Assembly (NCBI GenBank): GCA_041164825.1
Contig: JBEAOO010000284.1
Span: forward strand, 1-11,428
DNA length: 11,428 nucleotides
Direction of reading: 5' to 3'
Origin: JBEAOO01 sp041164825
GTDB lineage: Bacteria; Pseudomonadota; Gammaproteobacteria; Burkholderiales; Burkholderiaceae_C
Within the stretch, counting starts at the first letter, position 1. The number at the start of each line of letters is the position of its first letter. Both the position numbers and the translations under genes were made by a program. Below, piece by piece: positions 1 through 6,669 of this stretch. Below the pieces are notes generated by a model, which saw nothing but the letters and a program-made list of their open reading frames with translations, was not told the DNA's origin and did no database searches.

Positions 1-114
1 CTGCGCAAAGCGAATGCGGCACAGCGCTCCTTGAACCGGTGGTGGCATGCCAAGACGACGAATGCCGCGGTGGTGGTGGGGGCGGTGATGGGCCGGGGCG
101 ATTTGCGGAGGTGA
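1..114 (+). CDS. C-terminal fragment of an unidentified plus-strand gene
   Basis: Frame 1 is open from the first base of the window to a TGA at 112-114, giving 37 residues that begin LRKANAAQRSLNRWWHAK and end in MGRGDLRR. The 5' part lies outside the window. The tail is rich in Arg and Ala with one short hydrophobic stretch (AAVVVGAVMG). Seven bases after the stop there is a perfect GC hairpin (122-141), which suits the end of a transcription unit and is the main reason to believe the frame. I do not recognise the family. The fragment is short enough that the open frame could be due to high GC alone. Confidence 0.4.
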   Translation: MRKANAAQRSLNRWWHAKTTNAAVVVGAVMGRGDLRR

Positions 115-121
115 AGGAGGA

Positions 122-141
122 GGGCCCGCGTCAGCGGGCCC
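122..141 (+). terminator. GC hairpin, possible terminator of the left-edge gene
   Basis: GGGCCCGC (122-129), loop GTCA, GCGGGCCC (134-141): a perfect 8-bp stem with a 4-nt loop, 7 nt after the stop at 114. There is no T-run on either side, so it is not a textbook intrinsic terminator. It could slow polymerase or protect a 3' end. It may also act on transcripts coming leftward from wecB. Confidence 0.45.
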
Positions 142-207
142 GGGGGACACGGAGCACATCGCCCCGGCCCGTCGCTGCCCTGGCGCCGATCCTCGAACGG
201 AAAACGG

Positions 208-268
208 CTGAGCGGGGCGCTACCTCTGCCCAAAGCGGCCATGTGCGAGAACGGCCCTTGCCGCTCAG
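208..268. repeat. Inverted repeat downstream of wecB
   Basis: CTGAGCGG (208-215) and CCGCTCAG (261-268) are perfect 8-bp inverted copies separated by 45 nt. They lie in the otherwise gene-free stretch 115-331 between the left-edge gene and the end of wecB. No T-tract or known element was recognised, so the function is unknown. Confidence 0.3.
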
Positions 269-331
269 CGCAATGTAGATGCCGTTGAAAGTGAGGGCTT
301 GTGCGTCGCGGCTCAGTGCAACCCCATGTCG

Positions 332-1489
332 TCAGGCCAGCGCGGCAGCGGCCACTTCGCGCCGGGCCTGCAACGCACCCAGCAAATGCTGGCTCAGGCG
401 CTGCGCGCTGGCGCCGTCCCAGCCATCGGGCACGCGGCCGGTGATGACATCACCGTCGAGCGCGGCATGGGCCGCGGCCAGCACGGCGTCGGTGCCGCCC
501 ACCACCAGGCGATTGGTGCCTTGCGTCACCGTCACCGGGCGCTCGGTCGATTCGCGCAGCGTCAGGCACGGCACGCCAAGCGCCGTGGTTTCTTCTTGCA
601 CGCCACCCGAGTCGGTCAGCACCAGCGTGGCATCGCGCAGCAAGCCCACCATCTCGAAGTAGCCCTGAGGCGGCAGGCAGGCGATGTTGGGGTGATCGTT
701 GAGCGCGCCCCACAGGCCAAAGCGCTCCAGCTGGGCGCGAGCACGCGGGTGCACCGGCCACAACACGGGCACGCGCCCGGCCAGTGCCAGCAGCGCCGCC
801 ACATGGCCCGACAGCACCTCGGGCACATCCACGTTGGAGGGGCGGTGCAGCGTCACCAGCACGTAGCCGTCTTCCAGCGCGCCCAGCAAGGGCGCGCGGC
901 CCGCGGCCGCCAGGCTGGCGCGCGGCGCCACCGCATCGGGCAGCGCGTGGCGCAGCGAGTCGATCATCAGGTTGCCCACAAAGTGAATGCGCTCGGCCGC
1001 AATGCCCTCACGCAGCAGGTTGTCGTGCGCCTCGGGCTCGGTGGTGTAGAGCCAGTCCGAGAGTTGGTCGGTCAGCACCCGGTTCACTTCTTCCGGCATC
1101 TGGCGGTCGCCGCTGCGCAGGCCGGCTTCCACGTGCACCACCGGCACATGGCGCTTGGCGGCCACCAGCGCGCAAGCCAAGGTCGAGTTCACATCGCCCA
1201 CCACGATCACCGCGCCGGGCGCGTGGGTGTCGATGAGCGGCTCAAAGCGCTTCATCACCTCGGCCGTCTGCACGGCGTGGCTGCCCGAGCGAACGTCCAG
1301 GTTTTCGTCCGGCTCGCGCAGGCCCACGTCGGCCATCAGCCGGTCTTTCATCAGCGGGTCGTAGTGCTGGCCGGTGTGGACCAGCACGGTGCGCGGCGCG
1401 CCCGGCGCCGCCTCAATGGCGCGCAGCAGCGGTGCCATCTTCATGTAATTGGGGCGCGCACCGATGACGCACAGCAGGGGGTGGCTCAT
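332..1489 (-). CDS. wecB: UDP-N-acetylglucosamine 2-epimerase (non-hydrolysing)
   Basis: A 385-residue cytosolic enzyme that interconverts UDP-GlcNAc and UDP-ManNAc, supplying ManNAc-type sugars for surface polysaccharides. Family motifs are in order: the N-terminal GARPNYMKMAPLL nucleotide-binding segment (residues 10-22; this family often has GTRPE here), HTGQHYD (38-44), GDVNST (98-103), VEAGLRS (120-126), PEEVNR (132-137), TLHRPSNVD (213-221) and TDSGGVQEE (292-300). D99, E121, E134 and H215 align with residues known to be important in E. coli WecB. Length is normal for the family. The ATG at 1489 is chosen because AGAGGA lies 7 nt upstream (1497-1502); an in-frame TTG at 1510 would place that site inside the gene. 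It follows the lipoprotein gene by 30 bp and is probably in its operon. No other polysaccharide genes are visible here. Confidence 0.93.
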   Translation of the reverse strand: MSHPLLCVIGARPNYMKMAPLLRAIEAAPGAPRTVLVHTGQHYDPLMKDRLMADVGLREPDENLDVRSGSHAVQTAEVMKRFEPLIDTHAPGAVIVVGDVNSTLACALVAAKRHVPVVHVEAGLRSGDRQMPEEVNRVLTDQLSDWLYTTEPEAHDNLLREGIAAERIHFVGNLMIDSLRHALPDAVAPRASLAAAGRAPLLGALEDGYVLVTLHRPSNVDVPEVLSGHVAALLALAGRVPVLWPVHPRARAQLERFGLWGALNDHPNIACLPPQGYFEMVGLLRDATLVLTDSGGVQEETTALGVPCLTLRESTERPVTVTQGTNRLVVGGTDAVLAAAHAALDGDVITGRVPDGWDGASAQRLSQHLLGALQARREVAAAALA

Positions 1490-1519
1490 GGAGTGATCCT
1501 CTGGGTTCAATTCAGCAGG

Positions 1520-3286
1520 TCACAGGCCATCGGCCGCGCGCACCAGCGAGCCCGGCGAGCGACCCGCCACAAACAGGTAGCGCGATGCGGCGGTGCCCGC
1601 CTTGCGCACGCCCACCAGGGTCTGCGCGCCCACGATGCTCGGCGCCTTCCAGTCCGGCGCGGCGTCGAGCGACAAGCCCGCCGGCACGGCACCCGCCACC
1701 ACGTCCGAGGTCGGGGCGTCAAAACTCAGCCAGCGCAGCTCGCTGCCCGATGTTGTGGGCAACACCATCAGCGCGTGGCTGTAAGAGGCGTTCAGGCTCA
1801 GGTGGCGCGCATACGGCGACACCGTGTCGGCCAGGCCGGCGCTCAGCACATCGCGGTCGCCAAACGTGCGGCGGTCGCTGCCATCGGCCAGGCTCTGCGC
1901 CAGTTGCACATTGCCGTCGGCATCGATGAACTTGGTGAACACGCGGTCGTGCACGGTGCTGGCGAGCACGATGTTGTGGCCGTCGAGCACCTCGGTGCGC
2001 GCGCCCGTGCCTTTGTTCCAGTTCGTCCAGGCGCTGCTGTTGACGGTGGCATACAGCACGCTGCTCTTGAGCACGCGAAAGCCCATCGGTTTGAGCGCGC
2101 CCTCGGCCGCGGTGTTGAGCTGCGTCACCGCAGGCACCAACGTGTCTTCCACGCGGAACACATTGATGTCGCCCGCGCTGTTCACGCTCGACACATACAA
2201 GGCGCGGTCATCGGCCACCTGGCCCACCGCCGTGCCCTCGCCCACTTGCCCGCTCACCAGCACGTTCGAGAACGCGTCCAGGGATTTGTCATAGCGGCGC
2301 AGGCCATCGCCCGAGCGCACAAAAATGCCGTAGCGCGTGACAAAGCCCGGGCCCAGCGGCTTCGACGAGGCATCCACCGCGCCCGGCACGCTGCTCGCGT
2401 CCAAGGCCACGGCGTTCAGCAGCGAGGCATCGGTGCGCACAAAGTGGTCCACCTGCCAACCCAAGAAGCCGGCCAGTCGGCCGCCTGTGCCGTGGATGGC
2501 GGCGATCGGCGCCACTTGTGCGGCGGCATCGGTCGGCAGCTCGCTCGGCGCATCGGTGGCCGACATCGACAAGCGCACCGCACGCGGGCGCAGGCCGGCC
2601 GCATCACAGCTGCCCGAGGCGCTCGGCGCGGCATAAGTGATCAGCGCATCGTCACCCGACAAGCTCTGACCCGCCACCTGGAAGCGCACGCCATTGACCG
2701 AGCACAGGCCCTCTTGGCTGCTGAGCTGCACCGGCGTCGGCCGCGCCGTGGCGGCCACATCGAGCAGCATCTTGTAGAGGTGCAGCTTGCCGTTGGCATC
2801 GACCTGGTCCCACACCAGCGCGCGCACCGAGGGGCCGGTGAGCGTGGTCAGCGTGCCGTCGACCGTGCCACCGCTGATGCGAACCACCGTGCTGTCCACC
2901 GGGCTGATGGGCCACTGGCGCACGCCGTCTGCCGCGCCCGGCATGCCGGGGTGCACGGCGTACCAGGTGCCGCCCAGGCCCGGGTCAGACGTGCCATACA
3001 ACTCGTTGTTGCCCGCCGTGGTGAGCCAGCGGCCGGCCGTGGTGGCGTAGGCCGTGCCCGTGCCGGTGTCGGTGCTGGGGTTCACCACCACCGGGCCCGA
3101 GCCCGAGCCGTTGTCGGTGCCCCCGCTGCCCGAGCCGCTGCCACCCGACGATGCCGACGAGCCGCCGCCACCGCCGCACGCGCTCAACAGCGACAGCAGC
3201 AACATGCTGGACGCCAAAGCGCCCGGCACCCGGCCCGACGACACACACGCCTTGTTCTTCATCACCGACACAGCAGACTTCATCAT
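1520..3286 (-). CDS. Secreted lipoprotein of unknown function, Gly/Ser linker plus large domain
   Basis: A predicted 588-residue lipoprotein. After a basic N-terminus, a hydrophobic run ends in the lipobox LLSAC with the lipidated Cys at about residue 37. A Gly/Ser-rich linker follows (about 38-75: GGGGGSSASSGGSGSGSGG, then NGSGSGPVVV). The remaining roughly 500 residues are rich in short beta-strand-like segments with repeated turn motifs (for example VDANGKLHLY, IDADGNVQLA, SGDGLRRYDK), consistent with a beta-propeller-like fold, but I see no diagnostic family motif. The start is the ATG at 3286 with GGGAG 7 nt upstream (3294-3298). The in-frame ORF continues upstream to 3436, but that part lacks a signal sequence. 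It probably sits in the outer membrane facing the periplasm or surface. It is transcribed with wecB, so a role in envelope or polysaccharide is possible but unproven. Confidence 0.75.
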   Translation of the reverse strand: MMKSAVSVMKNKACVSSGRVPGALASSMLLLSLLSACGGGGGSSASSGGSGSGSGGTDNGSGSGPVVVNPSTDTGTGTAYATTAGRWLTTAGNNELYGTSDPGLGGTWYAVHPGMPGAADGVRQWPISPVDSTVVRISGGTVDGTLTTLTGPSVRALVWDQVDANGKLHLYKMLLDVAATARPTPVQLSSQEGLCSVNGVRFQVAGQSLSGDDALITYAAPSASGSCDAAGLRPRAVRLSMSATDAPSELPTDAAAQVAPIAAIHGTGGRLAGFLGWQVDHFVRTDASLLNAVALDASSVPGAVDASSKPLGPGFVTRYGIFVRSGDGLRRYDKSLDAFSNVLVSGQVGEGTAVGQVADDRALYVSSVNSAGDINVFRVEDTLVPAVTQLNTAAEGALKPMGFRVLKSSVLYATVNSSAWTNWNKGTGARTEVLDGHNIVLASTVHDRVFTKFIDADGNVQLAQSLADGSDRRTFGDRDVLSAGLADTVSPYARHLSLNASYSHALMVLPTTSGSELRWLSFDAPTSDVVAGAVPAGLSLDAAPDWKAPSIVGAQTLVGVRKAGTAASRYLFVAGRSPGSLVRAADGL

Positions 3287-3545
3287 CACCACACTCCCAC
3301 CGCTGACAACGCCAGCGGCACACGAGAATTCAAAAGAGGACACACGACACAACACGCCCACCAGCGGACATGCGATGGGGCGGGTTGTACGCAGCGGTCG
3401 TGACGCTCGCGTTACCGCATGCGCCTCTTGGCTCACGATGATCCGAACGGCTCAGAGCCCTCCCCGCACATGCGGTGGGGGCGCATCAAGTTGTCAATTT
3501 GTGCCCGTAGCCTTGGCGGGTTTGAACCTTGTTATCGGCCCCCGC
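3287..3545. other. Divergent intergenic region between the lipoprotein and ankyrin genes
   Basis: This 259-bp stretch lies between divergently transcribed genes, so both promoters should be here. I could not identify convincing -35/-10 pairs for either. Visible dyads are CCGCT/AGCGG (3300-3304 and 3314-3318, in the leader of the lipoprotein gene), the 11-bp palindrome GGCTCAGAGCC, and CCGCACATGCGG. None matches an element I recognise. Confidence 0.4.
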
Positions 3546-4310
3546 ATGAACGCCCTCTTCTCCCGTTGCTCCTTGATCCCCCTGCTGGCCGCCCTGCTCG
3601 GCGCGGCCCCGGCCGTGCAAGCGCAGCCCATGCCCGAAGAAGAGGTGATGCTGAGCGCCGCGCGCCAAGGCAACCTGGAGCTGTTTCGCGAGATGCTCAA
3701 GCTCGGCGCCAGCGCCCATGCGCGTGATGCCGCAGGCAACAACGCCCTGGTGCTGGCCGTGCAAGGCGACAGCGATGCGATGCTGCGCGAGGTGCTGGCT
3801 CAGCAACTGAGCCCCAACGCGGTGGGCAGCGCCGGCATGAGCGCCTTGTCATTGGCCGTGATGCGCAACCGCGAGGCCATGTTCAACCGCCTGCTGCAAG
3901 CCGGCGCCGAACCCGACACCACCGACGCCACCGGCGGCAGCGCGCTGCACACCGCCGTGCGCTTGGGCCGCACGCGCATGGCTTTGGCGCTGCTGGCCGC
4001 CGGCGCCCGCGCCGACCGCCCCGATGGCCAACGCGTGACGCCACTGCACATCGCCGCCGAGCGCGGCGATGCGGTGCTGAGCCAAGCCCTGCTCTCCCAC
4101 GGCGCCAACCCCAACGGCCTCGACGCCGAAGGCCGCACGCCCCTCTTCATCGCCCTGTTCGAACGCCAAAGCGACGTCGCCGCCCTGCTCGCCCGCCACC
4201 GCATGACCGACGTGCAAACCCCGGTGCAGGGCTACAGCCCGCTGTTCTGGGCGCAGCAAATGGCGATGGTGGATGTGGCCCAGGCGATGGCGCAGCGCGG
4301 GGTGCGCTGA
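3546..4310 (+). CDS. Exported ankyrin-repeat protein
   Basis: A 254-residue protein with a Sec signal peptide: hydrophobic core IPLLAALLGAAPAV and likely cleavage after VQA (residues 24-26). Mature ankyrin repeats run from about residue 34 to the end. The clearest are SALHTAVRLGRTRMALALL (132-150), TPLHIAAERGDAVLSQALL (165-183) and TPLFIALFERQSDVAALLA (198-216), each followed by the GA-x-x turn or a degenerate form. Such proteins bind protein partners in the periplasm; the partner is unknown. The start at ATG 3546 is set by the signal peptide, because the ribosome-binding site is weak. An in-frame GTG at 3501 is possible but would put 15 residues before the signal. The last 76 codons are repeated almost exactly at 6248-6475, downstream of hipA. 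Confidence 0.85.
   Translation: MNALFSRCSLIPLLAALLGAAPAVQAQPMPEEEVMLSAARQGNLELFREMLKLGASAHARDAAGNNALVLAVQGDSDAMLREVLAQQLSPNAVGSAGMSALSLAVMRNREAMFNRLLQAGAEPDTTDATGGSALHTAVRLGRTRMALALLAAGARADRPDGQRVTPLHIAAERGDAVLSQALLSHGANPNGLDAEGRTPLFIALFERQSDVAALLARHRMTDVQTPVQGYSPLFWAQQMAMVDVAQAMAQRGVR
4083..4310. repeat. Direct repeat R1 (3' end of ankyrin gene), left flank of hipBA
   Basis: This 228-bp segment, ankyrin residues 180-254 plus the stop, has a second copy at 6248-6475 in the same orientation. By hand alignment there are 16 mismatches and no gaps across the 228 bp (about 93% identity). Seven of the 13 changed codons are synonymous. The changes cluster in the last 15 codons. The corresponding points are 2165 bp apart. 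Confidence 0.9.
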
Positions 4311-4336
4311 GGCAGGGCGCGGGCGTCCGCCACCAC

Positions 4337-4364
4337 GGCATGGCAGGCCCGGCATGGCAGGCCC
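4337..4364. repeat. 14-bp tandem repeat after the ankyrin stop
   Basis: GGCATGGCAGGCCC occurs twice in perfect tandem (4337-4350 and 4351-4364), then GGCAAGG begins a broken third copy. It lies between the ankyrin stop and the hipBA promoter and does not appear after the second ankyrin copy. It may mark the repeat/insert boundary or simply be slippage. Confidence 0.8.
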
Positions 4365-4426
4365 GGCAAGGTTGCACGAAGATGGACCCACGGGCTGTCC
4401 GAGGTCGGTCTGACCCGGTCAGCACA

Positions 4427-4443
4427 TATCGCCATAGGCGATT
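4427..4443. promoter_or_regulatory. Predicted HipB operator O1
   Basis: TATCGCCATAGGCGATT is a near-perfect palindrome (half-sites TATCGCC and AATCGCC around ATA). It lies just upstream of the predicted -35 element of hipB. The form resembles the E. coli hipBA operators (TATCC-N8-GGATA), but the inner base and spacer differ. Confidence 0.75.
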
Positions 4444-4445
4444 TA

Positions 4446-4473
4446 TTGCATTTATCGCCAAAGCCGATATAGT
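4446..4473 (+). promoter_or_regulatory. Predicted hipBA promoter
   Basis: A weak -35 TTGCAT (4446-4451) and a good -10 TATAGT (4468-4473) are separated by 16 bp, predicting a start near 4480 and a leader of about 40 nt before hipB. Operator O2 fills the spacer and touches the -10, O1 abuts the -35, and O3 covers the predicted start. Bound HipB or HipBA would block polymerase, giving the autorepression known for hipBA loci. This is an AT-rich island in a very GC-rich region. Confidence 0.65.
4453..4469. promoter_or_regulatory. Predicted HipB operator O2
   Basis: TATCGCCAAAGCCGATA: arms TATCG and CGATA are perfect inverted copies with a 7-bp centre. It sits between the predicted -35 and -10, and its centre (4461) is exactly 26 bp from that of O1 (4435). 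Confidence 0.8.
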
Positions 4474-4478
4474 CCAAA

Positions 4479-4495
4479 TATCGGCGCTGGCGATA
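4479..4495. promoter_or_regulatory. Predicted HipB operator O3
   Basis: TATCGGCGCTGGCGATA: perfect TATCG/CGATA arms with a 7-bp centre. Its centre (4487) is exactly 26 bp from that of O2. It overlaps the predicted transcription start and ends 23 bp before the hipB start codon. Confidence 0.8.
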
Positions 4496-4518
4496 CACCC
4501 GCCTCGCCGAACGGACCC

Positions 4519-4809
4519 ATGAACCAACTCCTCGCCGTCCCTGGCCACGTGGGCCTGGTGCTGCGCGCCGCGCGCAAAACCGCCCAACTGAGCCAAAAGC
4601 AGCTGGCGGCCAAACTGGGCCTGAGCCAGAACCGCTGGTCCGAGCTGGAGACCGACGCGGGCGCCATGCGGGTGGACCAACTGCTGGCCGCCCTGGCCGC
4701 GCTGGGCCTGGAGCTTCAGGTGCAGACCCGCGGCGGCGCGCCAGTGGCAGGCGGACAGGACGCAGAGGGCAGCGAAAACCTGCCACCTGCTGACCAGGTG
4801 GAGTGGTAG
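4519..4809 (+). CDS. hipB: HipB-family antitoxin and autorepressor
   Basis: A 96-residue DNA-binding antitoxin expected to dimerise, bind HipA and repress its own operon. An Xre-type helix-turn-helix occupies about residues 12-65, with the recognition part at LSQKQLAAKLGLSQNRWSEL (24-43). After it comes a hydrophobic strand (LGLELQVQT, 62-70), as in HipB dimers, and then a flexible Gly/Pro/acidic tail (71-96). The tail ends in EW; E. coli HipB also ends in EW, and its final Trp packs against HipA. The ATG at 4519 is the natural start, though its ribosome-binding site is weak. The stop at 4807-4809 is 2 bp from the hipA ATG, with the hipA ribosome-binding site inside the last hipB codons, so translation is coupled. 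Three palindromic operators precede the gene. Confidence 0.92.
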   Translation: MNQLLAVPGHVGLVLRAARKTAQLSQKQLAAKLGLSQNRWSELETDAGAMRVDQLLAALAALGLELQVQTRGGAPVAGGQDAEGSENLPPADQVEW

Positions 4810-4811
4810 CC

Positions 4812-6149
4812 ATGGGCCGGGCCAGCAGCACGCGCGCCCTCTCCGTTTGGGCCAACGGCGAGCGGGTGGGCACCTGGACCCTCCCCGCCCGTGGCGACAT
4901 GGCCTTCGTCTACGACCCAGACTGGATGGCTTCGGCGGCAGGTCGGCCGCTGTCGCTGTCCCTGCCCTTCACGGGCGCGCAAGCCTTGCGCGGCGCCCCG
5001 GTCAACCACTACTTCGACAACCTGCTGCCCGACAGCGAGCCCATCCGCAAACGCTTGGCCACCCGGTTCAAGACCGACACCCTGGACGCCTTCGACCTGC
5101 TCGAAGCCATCGGTCGTGACTGCGTGGGCGCCATCCAGCTGCTCGGCGTTGACGAGTCACCGGTCCATGTCACGCGCATCGAAGGCACACCGCTCAACGA
5201 GGGTGAGGTGGAAGCGCTGTTGCGTCAGGCGGCTGGCGCAGGCCCTCCCGCGGGTGTGGACGACCTCGACGACAACCTCCGCATCTCGCTGGCCGGCGCC
5301 CAAGAGAAAACGGCGCTCTTGTGGCATGACGGCCAGTGGCTGCGGCCGCATGGCGCCACCCCCACCTCGCACATCCTCAAGCTGCCCATCGGGCTGGTGG
5401 GCGCACGCCAAGCCGACTTCGGCACCTCGGTGGAAAACGAGTGGCTCTGCATGGAGCTGCTGCGCGAGCTCGGGCTGCCGGCGGCCCAAACCGCGATGCT
5501 CCAGTTCGGCGCCCAGAAGGTGCTCGCCGTCGAACGGTTCGACCGGCAGCTGCACAGCTCGGGCACCTGGCTGATGCGCCTGCCCCAAGAAGACTTCTGC
5601 CAGGTCACCGGCACGGCGCCGCACCGCAAGTACGAGGCCGATGGCGGCCCCGGCATCGCGGACATCGCCCGCGTGCTCACCGGCTCCGTGAACGCGCCAG
5701 CCGATCTCAAAACCTTCCTCAAAGCCCAGCTGCTGTTCTGGATGATGGCCGCCCCCGACGGCCACGCCAAAAACTTCAGCCTGCGCATCTTGCCGCGCGG
5801 GCGCTACGCACTCACACCGCTCTACGACGTGATGTCCATCTGGCCCGTGGAAGGCCAAGGCGCCAGCCAGATCTCCTGGCACCGAGCCAAGCTCGCCATG
5901 GCGCTGCAAGGCAAAAACCGGCACGTCCTCTTCAAGGACATCGAGCGTCGGCACTTCAACGCGACGGCGGCCAGGTTCTTCCAACGCGAGGGGGCGGAGG
6001 ATGTGATCGAGGAGGTGCTCGCCGGCCTCGAACCGGCCATCGCAGCCGTCAGTGCGCGGCTGCCTGTGGGCTACCCAGAGCGCATCGCTACTTCCATTTT
6101 CGCGGGCCTGCGGCGCACGGCGCGGCTTCTGGGCAACGCGGCAGCCTGA
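4812..6149 (+). CDS. hipA: HipA-family serine/threonine kinase toxin
   Basis: A 445-residue full-length HipA-type kinase. E. coli HipA phosphorylates glutamyl-tRNA synthetase, halting translation and promoting persistence; the target here is not known. The N-terminal subdomain (about 1-115) contains VNHYFDNLLPDSEPIRKRLA (64-83). The Gly-rich autophosphorylation loop is ISLAGAQEKTALL (158-170), with S159 at the position of E. coli Ser150. K190 in SHILK is the likely ATP-binding lysine. The catalytic segment APDGHAKNFSL (314-324) supplies D316 and N321, and TPLYDVMS (335-342) supplies the metal-binding D339. No key residue is missing, so it should be active. The ATG at 4812 has GGAG 8 nt upstream (4800-4803); an in-frame GTG at 4803 would overlap that site. 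It forms an operon with hipB. Confidence 0.95.
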   Translation: MGRASSTRALSVWANGERVGTWTLPARGDMAFVYDPDWMASAAGRPLSLSLPFTGAQALRGAPVNHYFDNLLPDSEPIRKRLATRFKTDTLDAFDLLEAIGRDCVGAIQLLGVDESPVHVTRIEGTPLNEGEVEALLRQAAGAGPPAGVDDLDDNLRISLAGAQEKTALLWHDGQWLRPHGATPTSHILKLPIGLVGARQADFGTSVENEWLCMELLRELGLPAAQTAMLQFGAQKVLAVERFDRQLHSSGTWLMRLPQEDFCQVTGTAPHRKYEADGGPGIADIARVLTGSVNAPADLKTFLKAQLLFWMMAAPDGHAKNFSLRILPRGRYALTPLYDVMSIWPVEGQGASQISWHRAKLAMALQGKNRHVLFKDIERRHFNATAARFFQREGAEDVIEEVLAGLEPAIAAVSARLPVGYPERIATSIFAGLRRTARLLGNAAA

Positions 6150-6235
6150 GCCGTGAGGGCCGCGAATGGCGCTTCAGGGTCGAGTGCGCCAGTTGTGAGC
6201 ATCGAGCGCGAGTCATCCGCGTGGGGCGTGGCGGC

Positions 6236-6475
6236 ACCGAGCGGGGCCAAGCCCTGCTCTCCCACGGCGCCAACCCCAACAGCCTCGACGCCGAAGGCCG
6301 CACACCGCTGTTCATCGCCCTGTTCGAACGCCAAAGCGACATCGCCGCCCTGCTCGCCCGCCACCGCATGACCGATGTGCAAACCCCGGTGCAGGGCTAC
6401 AGCCCGCTGTTCTGGGCGCAGCAGATGGCGATGAGCGATGTGGGTGGGGCGATGGCGCAGCGTGGGGCGCGGTGA
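6236..6475 (+). pseudogene. Truncated second copy of the ankyrin gene 3' end (repeat R2)
   Basis: From 6248 to the TGA at 6473-6475 this reproduces ankyrin codons 180-254 plus the stop without frameshift (228 bp, about 93% identical to 4083-4310). Just before it, codons for TERG (6236-6247) match AERG of the intact gene, but the five codons for DAVLS are missing, an in-frame 15-nt gap. Further upstream the similarity stops. There is no signal peptide and no good start; the nearest in-frame candidate is a GTG at 6221 without a clear ribosome-binding site. It is therefore most likely a remnant. Substitutions include G to S, V to I, V to S, A to G, Q to G and V to A. It begins about 90 bp after the hipA stop and forms the right flank of the hipBA module. 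Confidence 0.8.
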
Positions 6476-6669
6476 GGGATTGGAGGCGACTGGACGCGGT
6501 CAGGCGCGCCGAGGGGCGCCATCGCTGCTTCGCACCCTCTGGAGGTCGCGATCAGCGACGCCGGCTTGTCGAACGGCAGCATCCGACCCAATGCCGCAAG
6601 CGAGTTGCGTGATTTGACCTCCCGGAAGCAGTCAAGCGCGCATGAGGAGGCTGGCTCATCCAAATGGGA
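6476..6669. other. Spacer between the ankyrin remnant and the NYN gene, no gene seen
   Basis: These 194 bp separate convergent units. A short dyad ATGAG (6642-6646)/CTCAT (6655-6659) lies just beyond the stop of the NYN gene and could be a weak terminator, but it has only a 5-bp stem. A minus-strand open frame begins with TTG at 6663 and has no supported ribosome-binding site; I do not call it. Confidence 0.4.

Noticed and set aside
299..3403. A 1034-codon plus-strand open frame opposite wecB and the lipoprotein gene
   Set aside because: Its translation is dominated by His, Arg, Gln, Ala and Val with no domain structure. It is the antisense shadow of two well-supported minus-strand genes in high-GC DNA.
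3451..3483. Dyads GGCTCAGAGCC and CCGCACATGCGG as a terminator or group II intron end
   Set aside because: There is no T-run, no intron domain V structure and no reverse transcriptase nearby.
3054..3545. N-terminal extension of the ankyrin frame upstream of 3546
   Set aside because: It runs antisense into the lipoprotein gene and lacks domain features. The signal peptide begins at ATG 3546.
5336..6235. Plus-strand open frame running through hipA into the ankyrin remnant, suggesting a large fusion protein
   Set aside because: The part inside hipA is an out-of-frame shadow rich in Arg, Ala and His. Only the last 80 or so codons resemble a real protein.
4083..6475. The direct repeats as termini of an insertion sequence or integrase att sites
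   Set aside because: No transposase or integrase lies between them, there are no terminal inverted repeats, and 228 bp at 93% identity is too long and diverged for a target-site duplication.
6397..6663. Minus-strand 88-codon frame just after the NYN stop
   Set aside because: It starts at TTG with no clear ribosome-binding site, and its end is antisense to the ankyrin remnant. The first 55 residues look somewhat protein-like, but I cannot link them to a family.
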